Shown piece after piece: positions 53,910-62,946 of a DNA stretch of 64,000 bases (position 1 is its first letter; each line of letters opens with the position of its first letter). This DNA is from Cernens ardua (GTDB lineage Bacteria > Pseudomonadota > Gammaproteobacteria > Pseudomonadales > Halomonadaceae). The stretch is taken from contig NZ_JBPCZH010000001.1 of assembly GCF_051251085.1 (NCBI RefSeq), forward strand, positions 372,001-436,000, read 5' to 3'. The translations under genes and the position numbers were made by a program. The notes beneath the pieces are model-generated. The model had not been told where the DNA came from. It saw only the letters and a program-made list of their open reading frames with translations, and did not search any database.

Positions 53910-54596
53910 ATGACAGTATTTCATCTGGAAGAAAATACAAAGGGTAGAGATTTTGTCTGTGGGGATGTCCACGGTCATCTCGACACATTAAAAGCAGAGC
54001 TCTCACGCTGGCAATTCGACACGACTAAAGACCGTCTGTTAATGGTGGGTGATTTGATTGACCGAGGGCCGCATTCACGGGAAACACTCGCACTGGTGTT
54101 TGAACCATGGGTAATCGCCTGTCGTGGTAACCACGAAATGGAAGCCTTGCATGCTGCAAAAGGGGTGCGTGGACGTTCTTTCGACAACTGGATTTCCCAA
54201 GGGGGCGAATGGTTTTTACAAGAGTCGGAAGAGGCCATTTCTATCTTTATTCAATCTGCCGTAGCACGAATGCCATGGGCTATTGAAGTAACCGTGAAAG
54301 GGAAACGGATAGGGATTGTCCATGCAGAGCCTACTTCGGATTGGCAGCACATGGCCTGTGCAGACACCGAAACGCTGGTGTGGCGTCGTGAGCGTATTTA
54401 TCAGAAAAATGCAACGCCTGTATCAGGTATCGATCATGTCCTTGTGGGGCACACGCCTGTGCATGCCGCTGGTTCACTCGGCAATGTCCATTGGATAGAT
54501 ACCGGCTGTTATGAAACGGGAGCGCTTTTCGTCGCACCACTGAACCAGCTGGTCGAGCAGCTTCCCTTCGAGAAGGTACCGATACCTCTGGATTGA
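53910..54596 (+). CDS. Serine/threonine protein phosphatase, PrpA/PrpB-like
   Basis: Metallophosphoesterase of the lambda-phosphatase group, 228 residues. The metal-binding motifs are complete: C-G-D-V-H-G-H, V-G-D-L-I-D-R-G-P, C-R-G-N-H-E, I-V-H-A-E and V-G-H-T-P. In E. coli, PrpA and PrpB act in signalling of misfolded envelope proteins and could be opposed by kinases such as SrkA; a pairing with the srkA gene of this window is only a guess. Some relatives cleave diadenosine tetraphosphate. It stands 62 bp after the peptidase gene. Confidence 0.9.
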   Translation: MTVFHLEENTKGRDFVCGDVHGHLDTLKAELSRWQFDTTKDRLLMVGDLIDRGPHSRETLALVFEPWVIACRGNHEMEALHAAKGVRGRSFDNWISQGGEWFLQESEEAISIFIQSAVARMPWAIEVTVKGKRIGIVHAEPTSDWQHMACADTETLVWRRERIYQKNATPVSGIDHVLVGHTPVHAAGSLGNVHWIDTGCYETGALFVAPLNQLVEQLPFEKVPIPLD

Positions 54597-54626
54597 TGCG
54601 GTAACACGCTAGACTGGGCAGAAGAA

Positions 54627-54656
54627 TTGGTAACATTTCCAAGGGTGTCGTATTAT
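54627..54656 (+). promoter_or_regulatory. Promoter of the 76-residue membrane protein gene
   Basis: TTGGTA at 54627-54632 and TATTAT at 54651-54656 are 18 bp apart and end about 30 nt before the ATG at 54689. Confidence 0.55.
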
Positions 54657-54688
54657 TAACCCACACAGTTTCAACTCACAGGCATTCC

Positions 54689-54919
54689 ATGCTGCTTCAT
54701 CCCATTAGATCATTCATCCGATTAAGAAGGCGACTCTGGCACTTGAGGCATCGTCATCATGTCAAGGATCCACTGTATCGGAGTATTGTGGTCGAGGAAG
54801 AAATTCAGTGGTATGTCCTGATCACGTGCATAGCGTTGACCCCTATTGGGCTTTGTCTGATCGTGATGAAATTACAAAACTCACTCTCTCCGCTATTGAG
54901 CTATATTGGCTTTCATTAA
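54689..54919 (+). CDS. Small membrane protein, unknown
   Basis: Not recognised. The 76-residue product has a very basic and histidine-rich N terminus (R-L-R-R-R-L-W-H-L-R-H-R-H-H), an acidic patch V-V-E-E-E-I-Q-W, then one membrane helix (residues about 41-61, Y-V-L-I-T-C-I-A-L-T-P-I-G-L-C). A good promoter and an AGG ribosome site precede it, which supports expression. The N terminus should be cytoplasmic. It is convergent with cobA. Confidence 0.65.
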   Translation: MLLHPIRSFIRLRRRLWHLRHRHHVKDPLYRSIVVEEEIQWYVLITCIALTPIGLCLIVMKLQNSLSPLLSYIGFH

Positions 54920-55018
54920 CATCGGCTCCCATTAATATGTTAAAGCCACTCCACTACCGGCGAGACAAAGGAAGGGAATGACAGGCGGGAAAGAATCCAA
55001 CGGGACAAGCCCCCTGTG

Positions 55019-56176
55019 TTAGGGCGAGGGATGTTTACCGTGTTGCCAGCCCAAACTATTGGCTGCATGTTGGTCAAACCATTGTAGCTGCGGATGCAAG
55101 CCCACCACACCCCCTACAATAATCAACGTTGGCGGCGCAATAGTCACACCAGACAATACCTCTTCTATCGTTGACAAAGTACCGGTATGAACCTGTTGTC
55201 GTGCGGTGGTACCCTGCTCTACCAAGGCAATCGGCATGGACGTATTTACCCCGTGCGCAATCAATTGGTGCGTGATCTCTTTCAGGCTGCCCAGACCCAT
55301 GTAAAAAACAAGCGTCTGCCCGGGTGCGGCAAGCGTCGTCCAATCCAGATCAACACTGCCATTTTTCAAATGACCCGTGACAAATCGTACGGATTGCGCA
55401 TGATTACGATGAGTGAGCGGAATACCGGCATAGGAAGAAACGCCCAATGCGGCTGTAATACCTGGCACAACTTCGAACGGGATCTGCTCCTGCGCAAGTA
55501 GTTCGAGCTCTTCACCACCGCGTCCGAAAATAAAAGAGTCCCCCCCTTTCAAGCGGACAACACGATATCCCTGACGCGCCCAATCCACGAGAGTCTGGTT
55601 GATATCGGACTGCGGCACGGAATGATTGGAGCGTGCTTTCCCCACATAGAGCCGCTTGGCAGTGGGAGATGCCAATGCGAGTACTTCCTGACTCACCAAA
55701 CGGTCATATACCAGAATATCAGCCTGTTGCAGGCGTTCCAGCGCCTTAAGGGTGAGTAGAGAGGGATCTCCGGGGCCAGCGCCCACCAGGCTAACAAAAC
55801 CAGTATTATCGGATGAATGGGCAGTGGGCTGCGGCGCAGTTTCAGCCGACAAGTAAACATTACTTCGCTCGGGATGGCCGGGAGCGAAAATCGCAATCCC
55901 GGCCTTTTCTGCCCGCTCAATCAATGGCAGATCAGTGGCGTCAGCAGAGGTAGCAATAAGCCAACACTGCCCGATTTTCGCCTCCGGCAGTGCATGTTCA
56001 ATAATCCAACCTTGCTGCGAAGCAAGCCTGCTCAAGGGTTCCGCAATGACGGCCCCGTGCAAGGCAAGATGAGGCACGGCATCCTTTAAACGCTGAGCCA
56101 GTGTCAAGGCCTCCTTCCCCTCACCGAACAGATGAAGTTCAAAAAAGCCCAGTTTGCCCGTTACATCCACCGTCAT
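55019..56176 (-). CDS. cobA: Uroporphyrinogen-III C-methyltransferase with a reduced CysG-like N terminus
   Basis: Methylates uroporphyrinogen III to precorrin-2 for siroheme or cobalamin. I used the ATG at 56176 (385 residues); GGAAAAG upstream overlaps an alternative GTG at 56188. Residues from about 125 form a complete SUMT domain with V-G-A-G-P-G-D-P, R-L-K-G-G-D-S-F-I-F-G-R-G-G-E-E and V-P-G-I-T-A-A. Residues 1 to about 110 align in outline with the precorrin-2 dehydrogenase part of CysG (L-F-G-E-G-K-E-A-L-x-L-A-Q-R-L), but the V-G-G-G NAD loop and the central helical part are lost. It follows serS by 27 bp. Confidence 0.88.
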   Translation of the reverse strand: MTVDVTGKLGFFELHLFGEGKEALTLAQRLKDAVPHLALHGAVIAEPLSRLASQQGWIIEHALPEAKIGQCWLIATSADATDLPLIERAEKAGIAIFAPGHPERSNVYLSAETAPQPTAHSSDNTGFVSLVGAGPGDPSLLTLKALERLQQADILVYDRLVSQEVLALASPTAKRLYVGKARSNHSVPQSDINQTLVDWARQGYRVVRLKGGDSFIFGRGGEELELLAQEQIPFEVVPGITAALGVSSYAGIPLTHRNHAQSVRFVTGHLKNGSVDLDWTTLAAPGQTLVFYMGLGSLKEITHQLIAHGVNTSMPIALVEQGTTARQQVHTGTLSTIEEVLSGVTIAPPTLIIVGGVVGLHPQLQWFDQHAANSLGWQHGKHPSP

Positions 56177-56203
56177 CCGCTTTTCCACTGCTGAATTGCG
56201 ACA

Positions 56204-57487
56204 TTATTTGCCCTGATTGATCACACTGATGCCGCCCATGTAGTTGCGCAGGGCTTCCGGCACCACCACAGAGCCATCGGCCTGCTGATAGTTCTCAAGG
56301 ATCGCGACCAGACAACGTCCAACAGCCAGACCGGAACCATTCAGCGTATGAACCAGCTGAGGTTTCTTGCTGTCGCCGCCACGGGTACGCGCCTGCATGC
56401 GACGCGCCTGATAGTCTTCACAGTTGGAGATGGAAGATATTTCCCGATAAGTGTTTTGGCTCGGCAACCAGACTTCCAGGTCGTAGGTTTTTGCCGAGGT
56501 GGCCGACATGTCACCCGCGCACAACTGCATCACACGGTAGGGTAGCTCAAGCTTGCGCAGGATGGCCTCAGCATGTCCACGCATCTCTTCCAACGCTTCG
56601 TAGGATTTTTCAGGGTCTACGATCTGTACCATTTCGACCTTGTCGAACTGGTGCTGACGAATCATCCCACGGGTGTCTCGCCCATAAGCGCCCGCTTCCT
56701 TACGGAAACAGGGGGTATGTGCAGTGAAACGAAGTGGCAGCTCTTCACGCGGAAGGATCTCCCCCCGTACCAGATTGGTCAGAGGTACTTCAGCAGTAGG
56801 AATAAGGCGATAGTCCTGCTCAACATTCACGGCAAACAGATCCTCACCGAACTTGGGCAATTGACCCGTTCCTTGCAGCGAGTCGTGATTCACCATGTAG
56901 GGAACGTAATGTTCCATGTAGCCATGTTCCTGGGTTTGCACATCCAGCATGAATTGCGCCAGTGCCCGATGCAGGCGTGCCATTTCACCACGCATGACGA
57001 CAAAACGGGAACCGGTCAGTTTGGCTGCCAGTTCGAAATTCAATTCACCGTGAAGTTCACCTACGTCCGTGTGATCGCGTACCTCAAAGTCAAACGCGCG
57101 AGGTTCCCCCCACCGGTCTACTTCAACGTTATCATTTTCATCCTTACCCGCAGGGACGCTGTCATCAGGCAAATTGGGTAAGCCCAATGCGATTTCATTT
57201 ACCTGAGCCTGTGCCTTTTCCAGATCTTCCTGACACGTGGCCAGTGAGGTTTTAATGGCTTCAACCTGCGCCATCAATTCACTGGCATCTTCACCCTTGC
57301 TTTTGGCCTGACCAATGGCTTTGGAGAGCGAGTTACGTTGCCCCTGGAGCTCTTCCGACCGGGTTTGCAGCTCACGGCGACGGGACTCCAATGATGAAAA
57401 AGCTTCTGCATCAAAGGTGAAACCACGTTTGGCGAGACGTTCAGCAACAGTATCCGGTTCGGTTCTCAACAATTTTGGGTCGAGCAT
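56204..57487 (-). CDS. serS: Seryl-tRNA synthetase
   Basis: Class II synthetase charging tRNA-Ser. The start at 57487 (M-L-D-P-K-L-L-R) gives 427 residues, the usual length; the frame extends to 57559 without similarity. It has the N-terminal coiled-coil arm (residues about 30-100) that binds the long variable arm of tRNA-Ser, motif 2 with F-R-x-E-A-G-A-Y-G-R-D and the motif 3 region G-R-C-L-V-A-I-L-E-N. It is cotranscribed with cobA, as serS-cysG are in many gammaproteobacteria. Confidence 0.98.
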   Translation of the reverse strand: MLDPKLLRTEPDTVAERLAKRGFTFDAEAFSSLESRRRELQTRSEELQGQRNSLSKAIGQAKSKGEDASELMAQVEAIKTSLATCQEDLEKAQAQVNEIALGLPNLPDDSVPAGKDENDNVEVDRWGEPRAFDFEVRDHTDVGELHGELNFELAAKLTGSRFVVMRGEMARLHRALAQFMLDVQTQEHGYMEHYVPYMVNHDSLQGTGQLPKFGEDLFAVNVEQDYRLIPTAEVPLTNLVRGEILPREELPLRFTAHTPCFRKEAGAYGRDTRGMIRQHQFDKVEMVQIVDPEKSYEALEEMRGHAEAILRKLELPYRVMQLCAGDMSATSAKTYDLEVWLPSQNTYREISSISNCEDYQARRMQARTRGGDSKKPQLVHTLNGSGLAVGRCLVAILENYQQADGSVVVPEALRNYMGGISVINQGK

Positions 57488-58119
57488 GTCTGATAATCCA
57501 GGGGTTAAAGTTAATTTATACAATGCGCCATGTGTATGCATGTTCCATCGGTATGACATTAATCACATACATGACGTTCTATAGGGTATGGCACCTCCCT
57601 TCAAGCCACATGACTTCACAGCATGAGGGTGCGATACACTATAAATAGCCTGCACTATCGGCGAGGTTGTTCGCAATGCCAATGACACAAAAAGCCATTT
57701 TGAGCGCGTGTGGCAAGACACATTATTCGTGAATCAATGTGCCCAGCGGATCACACTCCTATAGCACAACATACCCTCATGAAGGCAGGTAATTGATATT
57801 GTAAGGAAAAGCATCGCGACTCACCACGTCTATTTAACAACATTTATGATGATTTTGTTCTCCATTCAGCCTTTCCAATCCACGGCCTTTCCTTGACGTA
57901 GTTATGGACGTAGTTATTCAGGAAGCACTGGAAGATAGGCATTGCCTTATTATTCTCTGCCACCCATTTACCCTCCTCCCATCGAAACAGGGAAAAGAGA
58001 AAAGAGAAAAGAGAGCATCATTCTATTGATTGCGTCTTTATCTTCCAGCATGCTGACACACCTGTTCACTTACGCCTATTGATATATACCTTTATATACA
58101 CTTGTATGAGTAGCCACCC
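57488..58119. other. Divergent gap between serS and cobO
   Basis: A 632-bp gap with no supported gene. It holds a 12-bp direct tandem repeat near 57894-57918 (GACGTAGTTAT core) and an AAAAGAG tandem run near 57990-58014. I saw none of the cobalamin-riboswitch boxes upstream of cobO. Confidence 0.5.
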
Positions 58120-58722
58120 ATGACCTCTGACCGCAACGCCCGACATAAAAAAGCCATGCAAAAACTCAAGGAACATGTCGATGCCAAAGTGGCCGCGGCA
58201 GAGGAGGATCGCGGCCAGTTACTGGTTTTCACAGGAAATGGCAAGGGTAAAACCACAGCGGCCTGGGGCACCGTAGCGCGTTCATTAGGCTATGGCTACA
58301 AAGTGGGCGTTGTGCAATTCATTAAAGGTGAATGGGAGTGCGGTGAACGTCTGGAGTTGGAAAATGACGAGTGCCTTGAAATCGCTACCATGAGCACAGG
58401 ATTCACTTGGGATACCCAAAACCGGGAAAGTGATAAGCAGGCATGTGAAAAAACCTGGTCGGCTGCTAAAACCATGCTCGCCGACCCGCAGCGCTATTTG
58501 GTTGTACTGGATGAAATCACCTATATGCTGAAGTTCGGTTATCTGGATATAGCCCCTGTAGTGGATGCATTGAATGCACGCCCTGCAGAGCAAACGGTGA
58601 TTATTACAGGCCGCAATGCACACCGAACGTTACTTGAGATGGCTGATACCGTCACCGAAATGACGGAAGTCAAACACGGTTTCAATCAAGGGTTAAAAGC
58701 GCGTCGAGGCATCGATTACTGA
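58120..58722 (+). CDS. cobO: Cob(I)yrinic acid a,c-diamide adenosyltransferase
   Basis: CobA/CobO/BtuR-type enzyme that transfers adenosyl from ATP to cob(I)alamin or corrinoid intermediates. The 200-residue protein has the P-loop G39-N-G-K-G-K-T-T46, the corrinoid-site segment V-V-Q-F-I-K-G-E-W and the L-D-E-I-T-Y Walker B-like strand. The N-terminal H-K-K-A-M-Q-K-L-K-E-H helix is typical. No other cobalamin synthesis genes except cobA are nearby, so salvage of cobamides is a reasonable role. Confidence 0.95.
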   Translation: MTSDRNARHKKAMQKLKEHVDAKVAAAEEDRGQLLVFTGNGKGKTTAAWGTVARSLGYGYKVGVVQFIKGEWECGERLELENDECLEIATMSTGFTWDTQNRESDKQACEKTWSAAKTMLADPQRYLVVLDEITYMLKFGYLDIAPVVDALNARPAEQTVIITGRNAHRTLLEMADTVTEMTEVKHGFNQGLKARRGIDY

Positions 58723-58907
58723 ATGCCCCCGAATCTAGCGCTTCAGCACATTGATTTACGATCCCCTGATTGATATGCGCACATTTACTTTACGCACTTA
58801 TTTCTCAACCTCTTTACAGCTTTTTCTCCGCCGTTGCTAGACCATTATCTGCCGCTAAATGTGCGGGTAGCGGCCTAACCACTCAACTATTCAAGTAGTC
58901 GCTGAAA

Positions 58908-59219
58908 TCACGCGTTTTCATCACCCAGTTTACGTTCGACACTATCGATTTTATCCTGCATGGTTTGCTCACGGTCAATTCGAGTCCCGATCTTGAGGGT
59001 CGAGTTGATTCGGGCCGCCCCCATCGCATGGACCACTTCATGACATCTTTTTACTGCCGCGAAAACAGCATCCCACTCCCCTTCAACATTGGTACCGTAA
59101 GCGTGCATGCGATGTTCCAACCCAGCCTCTTCCAGTACTTTCTGACAGGCTGCCACATAGGGTGAAACCGAAAGCCCCACTCCCATGGGGATAACACATA
59201 AATCGATAATCACGTTCAT
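58908..59219 (-). CDS. MTH1187-family thiamine-binding-type protein
   Basis: Small protein of 103 residues in the MTH1187/YkoF-like (DUF77) family, with a ferredoxin-like fold that forms tetramers; relatives bind thiamine or related ligands. Family segments are I-P-M-G-V-G-L-S-V-S-P-Y-V, H-A-Y-G-T-N-V-E-G-E-W and I-N-S-T-L-K-I-G-T-R-I-D. The ATG at 59219 is preceded by GGAGGG (minus strand), a strong ribosome site. No thiamine gene or THI box is visible. It is divergent from cfa. Confidence 0.9.
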   Translation of the reverse strand: MNVIIDLCVIPMGVGLSVSPYVAACQKVLEEAGLEHRMHAYGTNVEGEWDAVFAAVKRCHEVVHAMGAARINSTLKIGTRIDREQTMQDKIDSVERKLGDENA

Positions 59220-59774
59220 ACTACCCTCCTGTTATTCAAAATTTATCGTGAGATTTTGACCAATTCAGGAGCGCGAAGGTCAGTATTGTATCAATGTTAA
59301 TAATCAATACCTGTAAATAACCACTCCTGCCGCATCCTGTAGACGATATTCTGTGCGTTTTATTCCTTGAGGCCGGATTCGACGCCCCGTTATGCAATAA
59401 AACCGGTTTCGACTTTCTTTTTAATTATATTTTTAATTCTTTCGACTATCCTGCGCCATGATGCCTACACATTCAATGACAACGAAATATGTAATGAAAA
59501 CGCGTATAATGGCGACTTTTCTATACAAACATCCAACAAACTGCACACAGGTTTTACAAAGCTTCAAGGGTAAAACCCGTTTGGAAAGGCGCCCGGCAAA
59601 CTATCAGGGCATTTCCCAAGCGGGGCTGTCTGTTTTAAGATAGCCGCATATTTAAGAATACGGTCAGGGTAACGGATCCAGGAATACCAGACGTTGCGTA
59701 TTCCTTTTCCGACAGATGACACAGTCAGAAGTCAGCGCCTCACCAGTACGGCGGATCATATAATAGGAAAGGAC
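59220..59774. other. Gap and long leader upstream of cfa
   Basis: A 555-bp gap with no gene. TTCGAC occurs three times at 59378-59447. A perfect TATAAT with upstream C/G (CGCGTATAAT) lies at 59505-59510. From there to the cfa ATG are about 260 nt, with several stem-forming segments (for example GGGTAAAACCC at 59568 and GGGCATTTCCC near 59608). Confidence 0.5.
59505..59510 (+). promoter_or_regulatory. -10 element, likely distal cfa promoter
   Basis: TATAAT preceded by CGCG, with no good -35 at standard spacing. A C just upstream and a dispensable -35 are features of sigma-S promoters, and cfa is sigma-S dependent in E. coli. Confidence 0.45.
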
Positions 59775-60926
59775 ATGGCTAGTAATTCGGACAAGAATTC
59801 GGGGGAGCTGCCCGACTCACGCAGTAAACGTTTTGCAGAGTCACTACTTCAGGGCTCTGGTGTTTCCTTCAATGGAAACAATCCCTGGGATATCCAGGTG
59901 CATGATCCCGCTTTTTTTTCTCGGGTTCTGCGTGGTGGTTCCCTGGCCCTTGGTGAAAGCTACATGGATGGTCAATGGGACTGCGAGCAGATCGATGAAA
60001 TGATCTTCCGAATTCTTCGCCATGGTCTGGGAAACCGTGCCGATTCGGCATTGAATCGCGCGCTTTATAAACTTCAGTCAGGCCTTTTCAATCTCCAAAG
60101 CAAAACACGTGCTTTTATCGTAGGTGAACAGCACTATGATCTGGGGAATGACCTGTTCGAACGTATGCTGGATTCCACCATGTGTTATTCATGTGGTTAC
60201 TGGAAAGGGACTGACGATCTGCATCAGGCACAATTAAATAAACTGGATCTGGCTGCACGCAAGCTAGGCCTGAAGCCAGGCATGAAAGTGCTTGATATCG
60301 GTTGCGGTTGGGGAAGTTTTGCCTACCATGCTGCCACTAAATATGGTTGTGAAGTCACGGGTATTACTATCTCCAAGGAACAGGCAGCCTACGCCAAGGA
60401 ACGCTGCAAGGATCTTCCCGTGGATATCATCCTCGAGGATTACCGTGATCTGAATGGCAAGTTCGACCGTATCGTTTCAATTGGTATGTTCGAACATGTT
60501 GGGCATAAAAATTACCCCACATATTTCAAGTCAGTAAAAAAACTATTGAAAGATGATGGATTGTTTGTACTTCATACCATCGGCAGTAACAGCACCAGTG
60601 TAGGCGCTGATCCCTGGATCAATAAATATATTTTCCCCAATGGGGTATTGCCTTCTATCGTGCAGTTGGTACGTCCTACAGAAAATCTGTTTGTCATGGA
60701 AGATTGGCAAAACTTTGGTGCCGACTATGACCGTACTCTGATGGCATGGCATGCCAATTTCGAAAAGGCATGGCCTGAAGTCGCACAAAATTATAATGAA
60801 CGTACCTATCGTATGTTCCGCTATTACCTGTTGATCTGTGCGGGCGCTTTCCGTGCACGGGATATTCAACTTTGGCAGGTTGTATTCTCCAATCATCGTC
60901 TGGGACGCTATGACGCAGCGCGTTAA
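59775..60926 (+). CDS. cfa: Cyclopropane-fatty-acyl-phospholipid synthase
   Basis: SAM-dependent enzyme that adds a methylene bridge to unsaturated acyl chains of membrane phospholipids, protecting against acid and other stress. The start at 59775 has AGGAAAGG upstream and gives 383 residues, the same as E. coli. It has the N-terminal lipid-binding region (G-G-S-L-A-L-G-E-S-Y-M-D-G), the SAM motif V-L-D-I-G-C-G-W-G-S-F-A and the conserved Cys355 in C-A-G-A-F-R-A-R-D. Single gene with a long leader. Confidence 0.97.
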   Translation: MASNSDKNSGELPDSRSKRFAESLLQGSGVSFNGNNPWDIQVHDPAFFSRVLRGGSLALGESYMDGQWDCEQIDEMIFRILRHGLGNRADSALNRALYKLQSGLFNLQSKTRAFIVGEQHYDLGNDLFERMLDSTMCYSCGYWKGTDDLHQAQLNKLDLAARKLGLKPGMKVLDIGCGWGSFAYHAATKYGCEVTGITISKEQAAYAKERCKDLPVDIILEDYRDLNGKFDRIVSIGMFEHVGHKNYPTYFKSVKKLLKDDGLFVLHTIGSNSTSVGADPWINKYIFPNGVLPSIVQLVRPTENLFVMEDWQNFGADYDRTLMAWHANFEKAWPEVAQNYNERTYRMFRYYLLICAGAFRARDIQLWQVVFSNHRLGRYDAAR

Positions 60927-61156
60927 CTGATTGGACGAGCAATTGAGCTATAATACGGTGATGAAGTACGCCAAAAGCGACGCTTCATTGCCGTTTTTAT
61001 TGGGATAATCAAACTCACGGCTCATGATATCGAACGCGGATTGCGCTCTGCGCATTTGCCAGAATGACTCCTCGGCCAATATTTAATACTTGATATTCAC
61101 TGCCTGGTGCCGCTGTGGTTTTCCCCTTTTGACGGCCACTATCAAGTACCTACCGC

Positions 61157-61188
61157 CCTTTTCGTCCTATCTCCTTTTCGTCCTATCT
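61157..61188. repeat. Two 16-bp tandem repeats
   Basis: Identical 16-bp units at 61157-61172 and 61173-61188 (CCTTTTCGTCCTATCT), with the start of a third. Confidence 0.88.
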
Positions 61189-61284
61189 CTTCCTGCTTGA
61201 AATGAGATGCGTCATGCTGTGATAACGCTAACAGATAAAATATCGCCCCTTCGTTAATGGATGCAGATGTTCATCGTACTGTTG

Positions 61285-61338
61285 CTATTCAATGAACCGT
61301 AACTATTCAATGAACGGTAGCTATTCAATGCATTGTTA
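61285..61338. repeat. Three 18-bp tandem repeats
   Basis: Units begin at 61285, 61303 and 61321 (core CTATTCAATGAACSGTA); the third is diverged at its end. The unit is a multiple of three and keeps a minus-strand frame open, but that frame has no ribosome site. Confidence 0.85.
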
Positions 61339-61660
61339 CTGCAGTACAAGTAATTGTTCTTTTCCTCCAGGTCCGTGTCATCAAAGGCACATTCGTATAA
61401 TACATGCGTTGAAACTCGGATGCTTACAGGCTTCAGCTTCATAAAAGCTCATACGCGTTTTTATATGGTTTCATGCGCTGTACACTTCGTATGAAAATAG
61501 CCATATATGCCTGTATGAATCTCTTGGGTGCTTAAATGGTTAACCTGTATAAAAGAGTCGTTTAACAGGCTATGCATGAGGCCAAATACCGCTGATTTAA
61601 TGCATTTGACAGTGGCGAGTCAGCCCATCCAGTGGCATAGTATAGCTCCACGTTTTAGTG

Positions 61661-61680
61661 TGCATGATATGTGTCATGCA
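61661..61680. promoter_or_regulatory. Operator-like dyad before the aminotransferase gene
   Basis: A perfect inverted repeat with 7-bp arms and a 6-bp spacer (TGCATGA-N6-TCATGCA) lies 35-54 nt before the ATG. This is the geometry of a dimeric regulator site; the regulator is unknown. Confidence 0.45.
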
Positions 61681-61714
61681 TTTAATGAAATTCCACAAAG
61701 GGCAGCATTTCATC

Positions 61715-62908
61715 ATGTTCGAAAAGATCTCCCGAGTACCAGGGGATGCCATTCTCGGTCTTATTGATGCTTATAGGCAGGATACCAATCCCAATAAGGT
61801 TGATCTGGGTGTCGGGGTCTACCGTGACAGCAGTGGTCATACTCCCATTCTTGAAAGCGTCAAGGCCGCTGAAGCACGTCTGCTGAAAAGTGAAACCACC
61901 AAAACCTACATTGGTTCACACGGAGCACCCGAATATACCCATGCTGTTCTCGAACTGGTATTCGGCAAGGATTCTCCTGTCCTGAAGGATAATCGTGCAA
62001 GCGCAACTCAATCCCCCGGAGGGACGGGTGCCTTGCGATTAGCTGCCGATTTTATTCATGTCAATTTACCGGGTCGGGCCATCTGGCTATCAGACCCGAC
62101 CTGGCCCAACCACATCGGTATTTTTGAAGCGGCAGGTATCAATATTCATCGCTATACCTATGTGAATGAAGATAACCGACTCGATTTCAATGGCATGTTG
62201 GCTTCTCTGGAACATGCAAAGGAAGGCGATGTGGTATTGTTGCACGCCTGCTGCCATAACCCGACGGGCTTTGATTTAACCAATGATCAGTGGCAAACCC
62301 TACTGAAGTTGGTACAGCGTAAAAAGCTACTTCCGCTGATCGATTTTGCTTACCAGGGTTTCGGTGATGGGCTGGAAGAGGATGCCTATGGCGTGCGTTT
62401 GTTTGCTGAAACGCTGGATGAACTTATTGTGACAAGCTCCTGCTCCAAGAATTTTGGTATCTATCGTGAGCGTACCGGGGCATTCATTCTGGTCGCCAAG
62501 GATGAAGAGCAAATGGAGAACGTACGTTCACAGGCCGCCATTACGGCGCGTGAGAATTACTCGAATCCGCCCGCCCATGGCGGCGCCGTTGTGGCTGAAA
62601 TTCTCAACGATCCTGCCCTCAAGGCACAATGGATTGATGAAGTGAATGCCATGCGTGATCGCATTGCCACCCTACGTAAAAACTTTGTGGATGCTTTTGA
62701 ACCCCATGGGCTCAAAGAGCGCTTCAACTTTATTCAGGATCAGCGTGGCATGTTCTCCTATACAGGCCTGACACCCGAGCAGGTAGAGCAGCTGAGAGAT
62801 GACTTCGGCATTTATATGGTCAGCTCTGGGCGTGCCAATATTGCAGGGTTGAATACCGATCAGCTGGCATACGTTGCTGAGGCCTTTGCGAATGTAATCA
62901 AGGGTTGA
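61715..62908 (+). CDS. Aspartate/aromatic aminotransferase
   Basis: PLP-dependent class I aminotransferase of the AspC/TyrB group, 397 residues from the ATG at 61715. The N terminus M-F-E-K-I-S-R-V-P-G-D-A-I-L-G-L and G-V-G-V-Y are typical. The PLP lysine is Lys245 in S-C-S-K-N-F-G-I-Y, the pyridine-binding aspartate is in I-D-F-A-Y-Q-G-F-G, and the substrate-carboxylate arginine is near the C terminus in S-S-G-R-A-N-I-A-G-L. AspC and TyrB cannot be separated by eye. A LysR regulator follows after 38 bp. Confidence 0.93.
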   Translation: MFEKISRVPGDAILGLIDAYRQDTNPNKVDLGVGVYRDSSGHTPILESVKAAEARLLKSETTKTYIGSHGAPEYTHAVLELVFGKDSPVLKDNRASATQSPGGTGALRLAADFIHVNLPGRAIWLSDPTWPNHIGIFEAAGINIHRYTYVNEDNRLDFNGMLASLEHAKEGDVVLLHACCHNPTGFDLTNDQWQTLLKLVQRKKLLPLIDFAYQGFGDGLEEDAYGVRLFAETLDELIVTSSCSKNFGIYRERTGAFILVAKDEEQMENVRSQAAITARENYSNPPAHGGAVVAEILNDPALKAQWIDEVNAMRDRIATLRKNFVDAFEPHGLKERFNFIQDQRGMFSYTGLTPEQVEQLRDDFGIYMVSSGRANIAGLNTDQLAYVAEAFANVIKG

Positions 62909-62946
62909 TTATACGCCCACCTATCAATATCAACAGGAGACTTGCG

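Larger units (their letters stand above)
60927..61714. other. Gap between cfa and the aminotransferase gene
   Basis: A 788-bp gap with no supported gene. It contains two tandem-repeat sites (61157-61188 and 61285-61338) and a dyad close to the aminotransferase start (61661-61680). No clear cfa terminator is visible. Confidence 0.5.

Noticed and set aside
57560..58119. Cobalamin riboswitch upstream of cobO
   Set aside because: None of the conserved B12-box or surrounding consensus segments could be found by eye.
61254..61442. A 62-codon minus-strand frame with N-S-Y-x-S-L repeats
   Set aside because: The repetition comes from the 18-bp DNA repeats; there is no ribosome site or non-repeat support.
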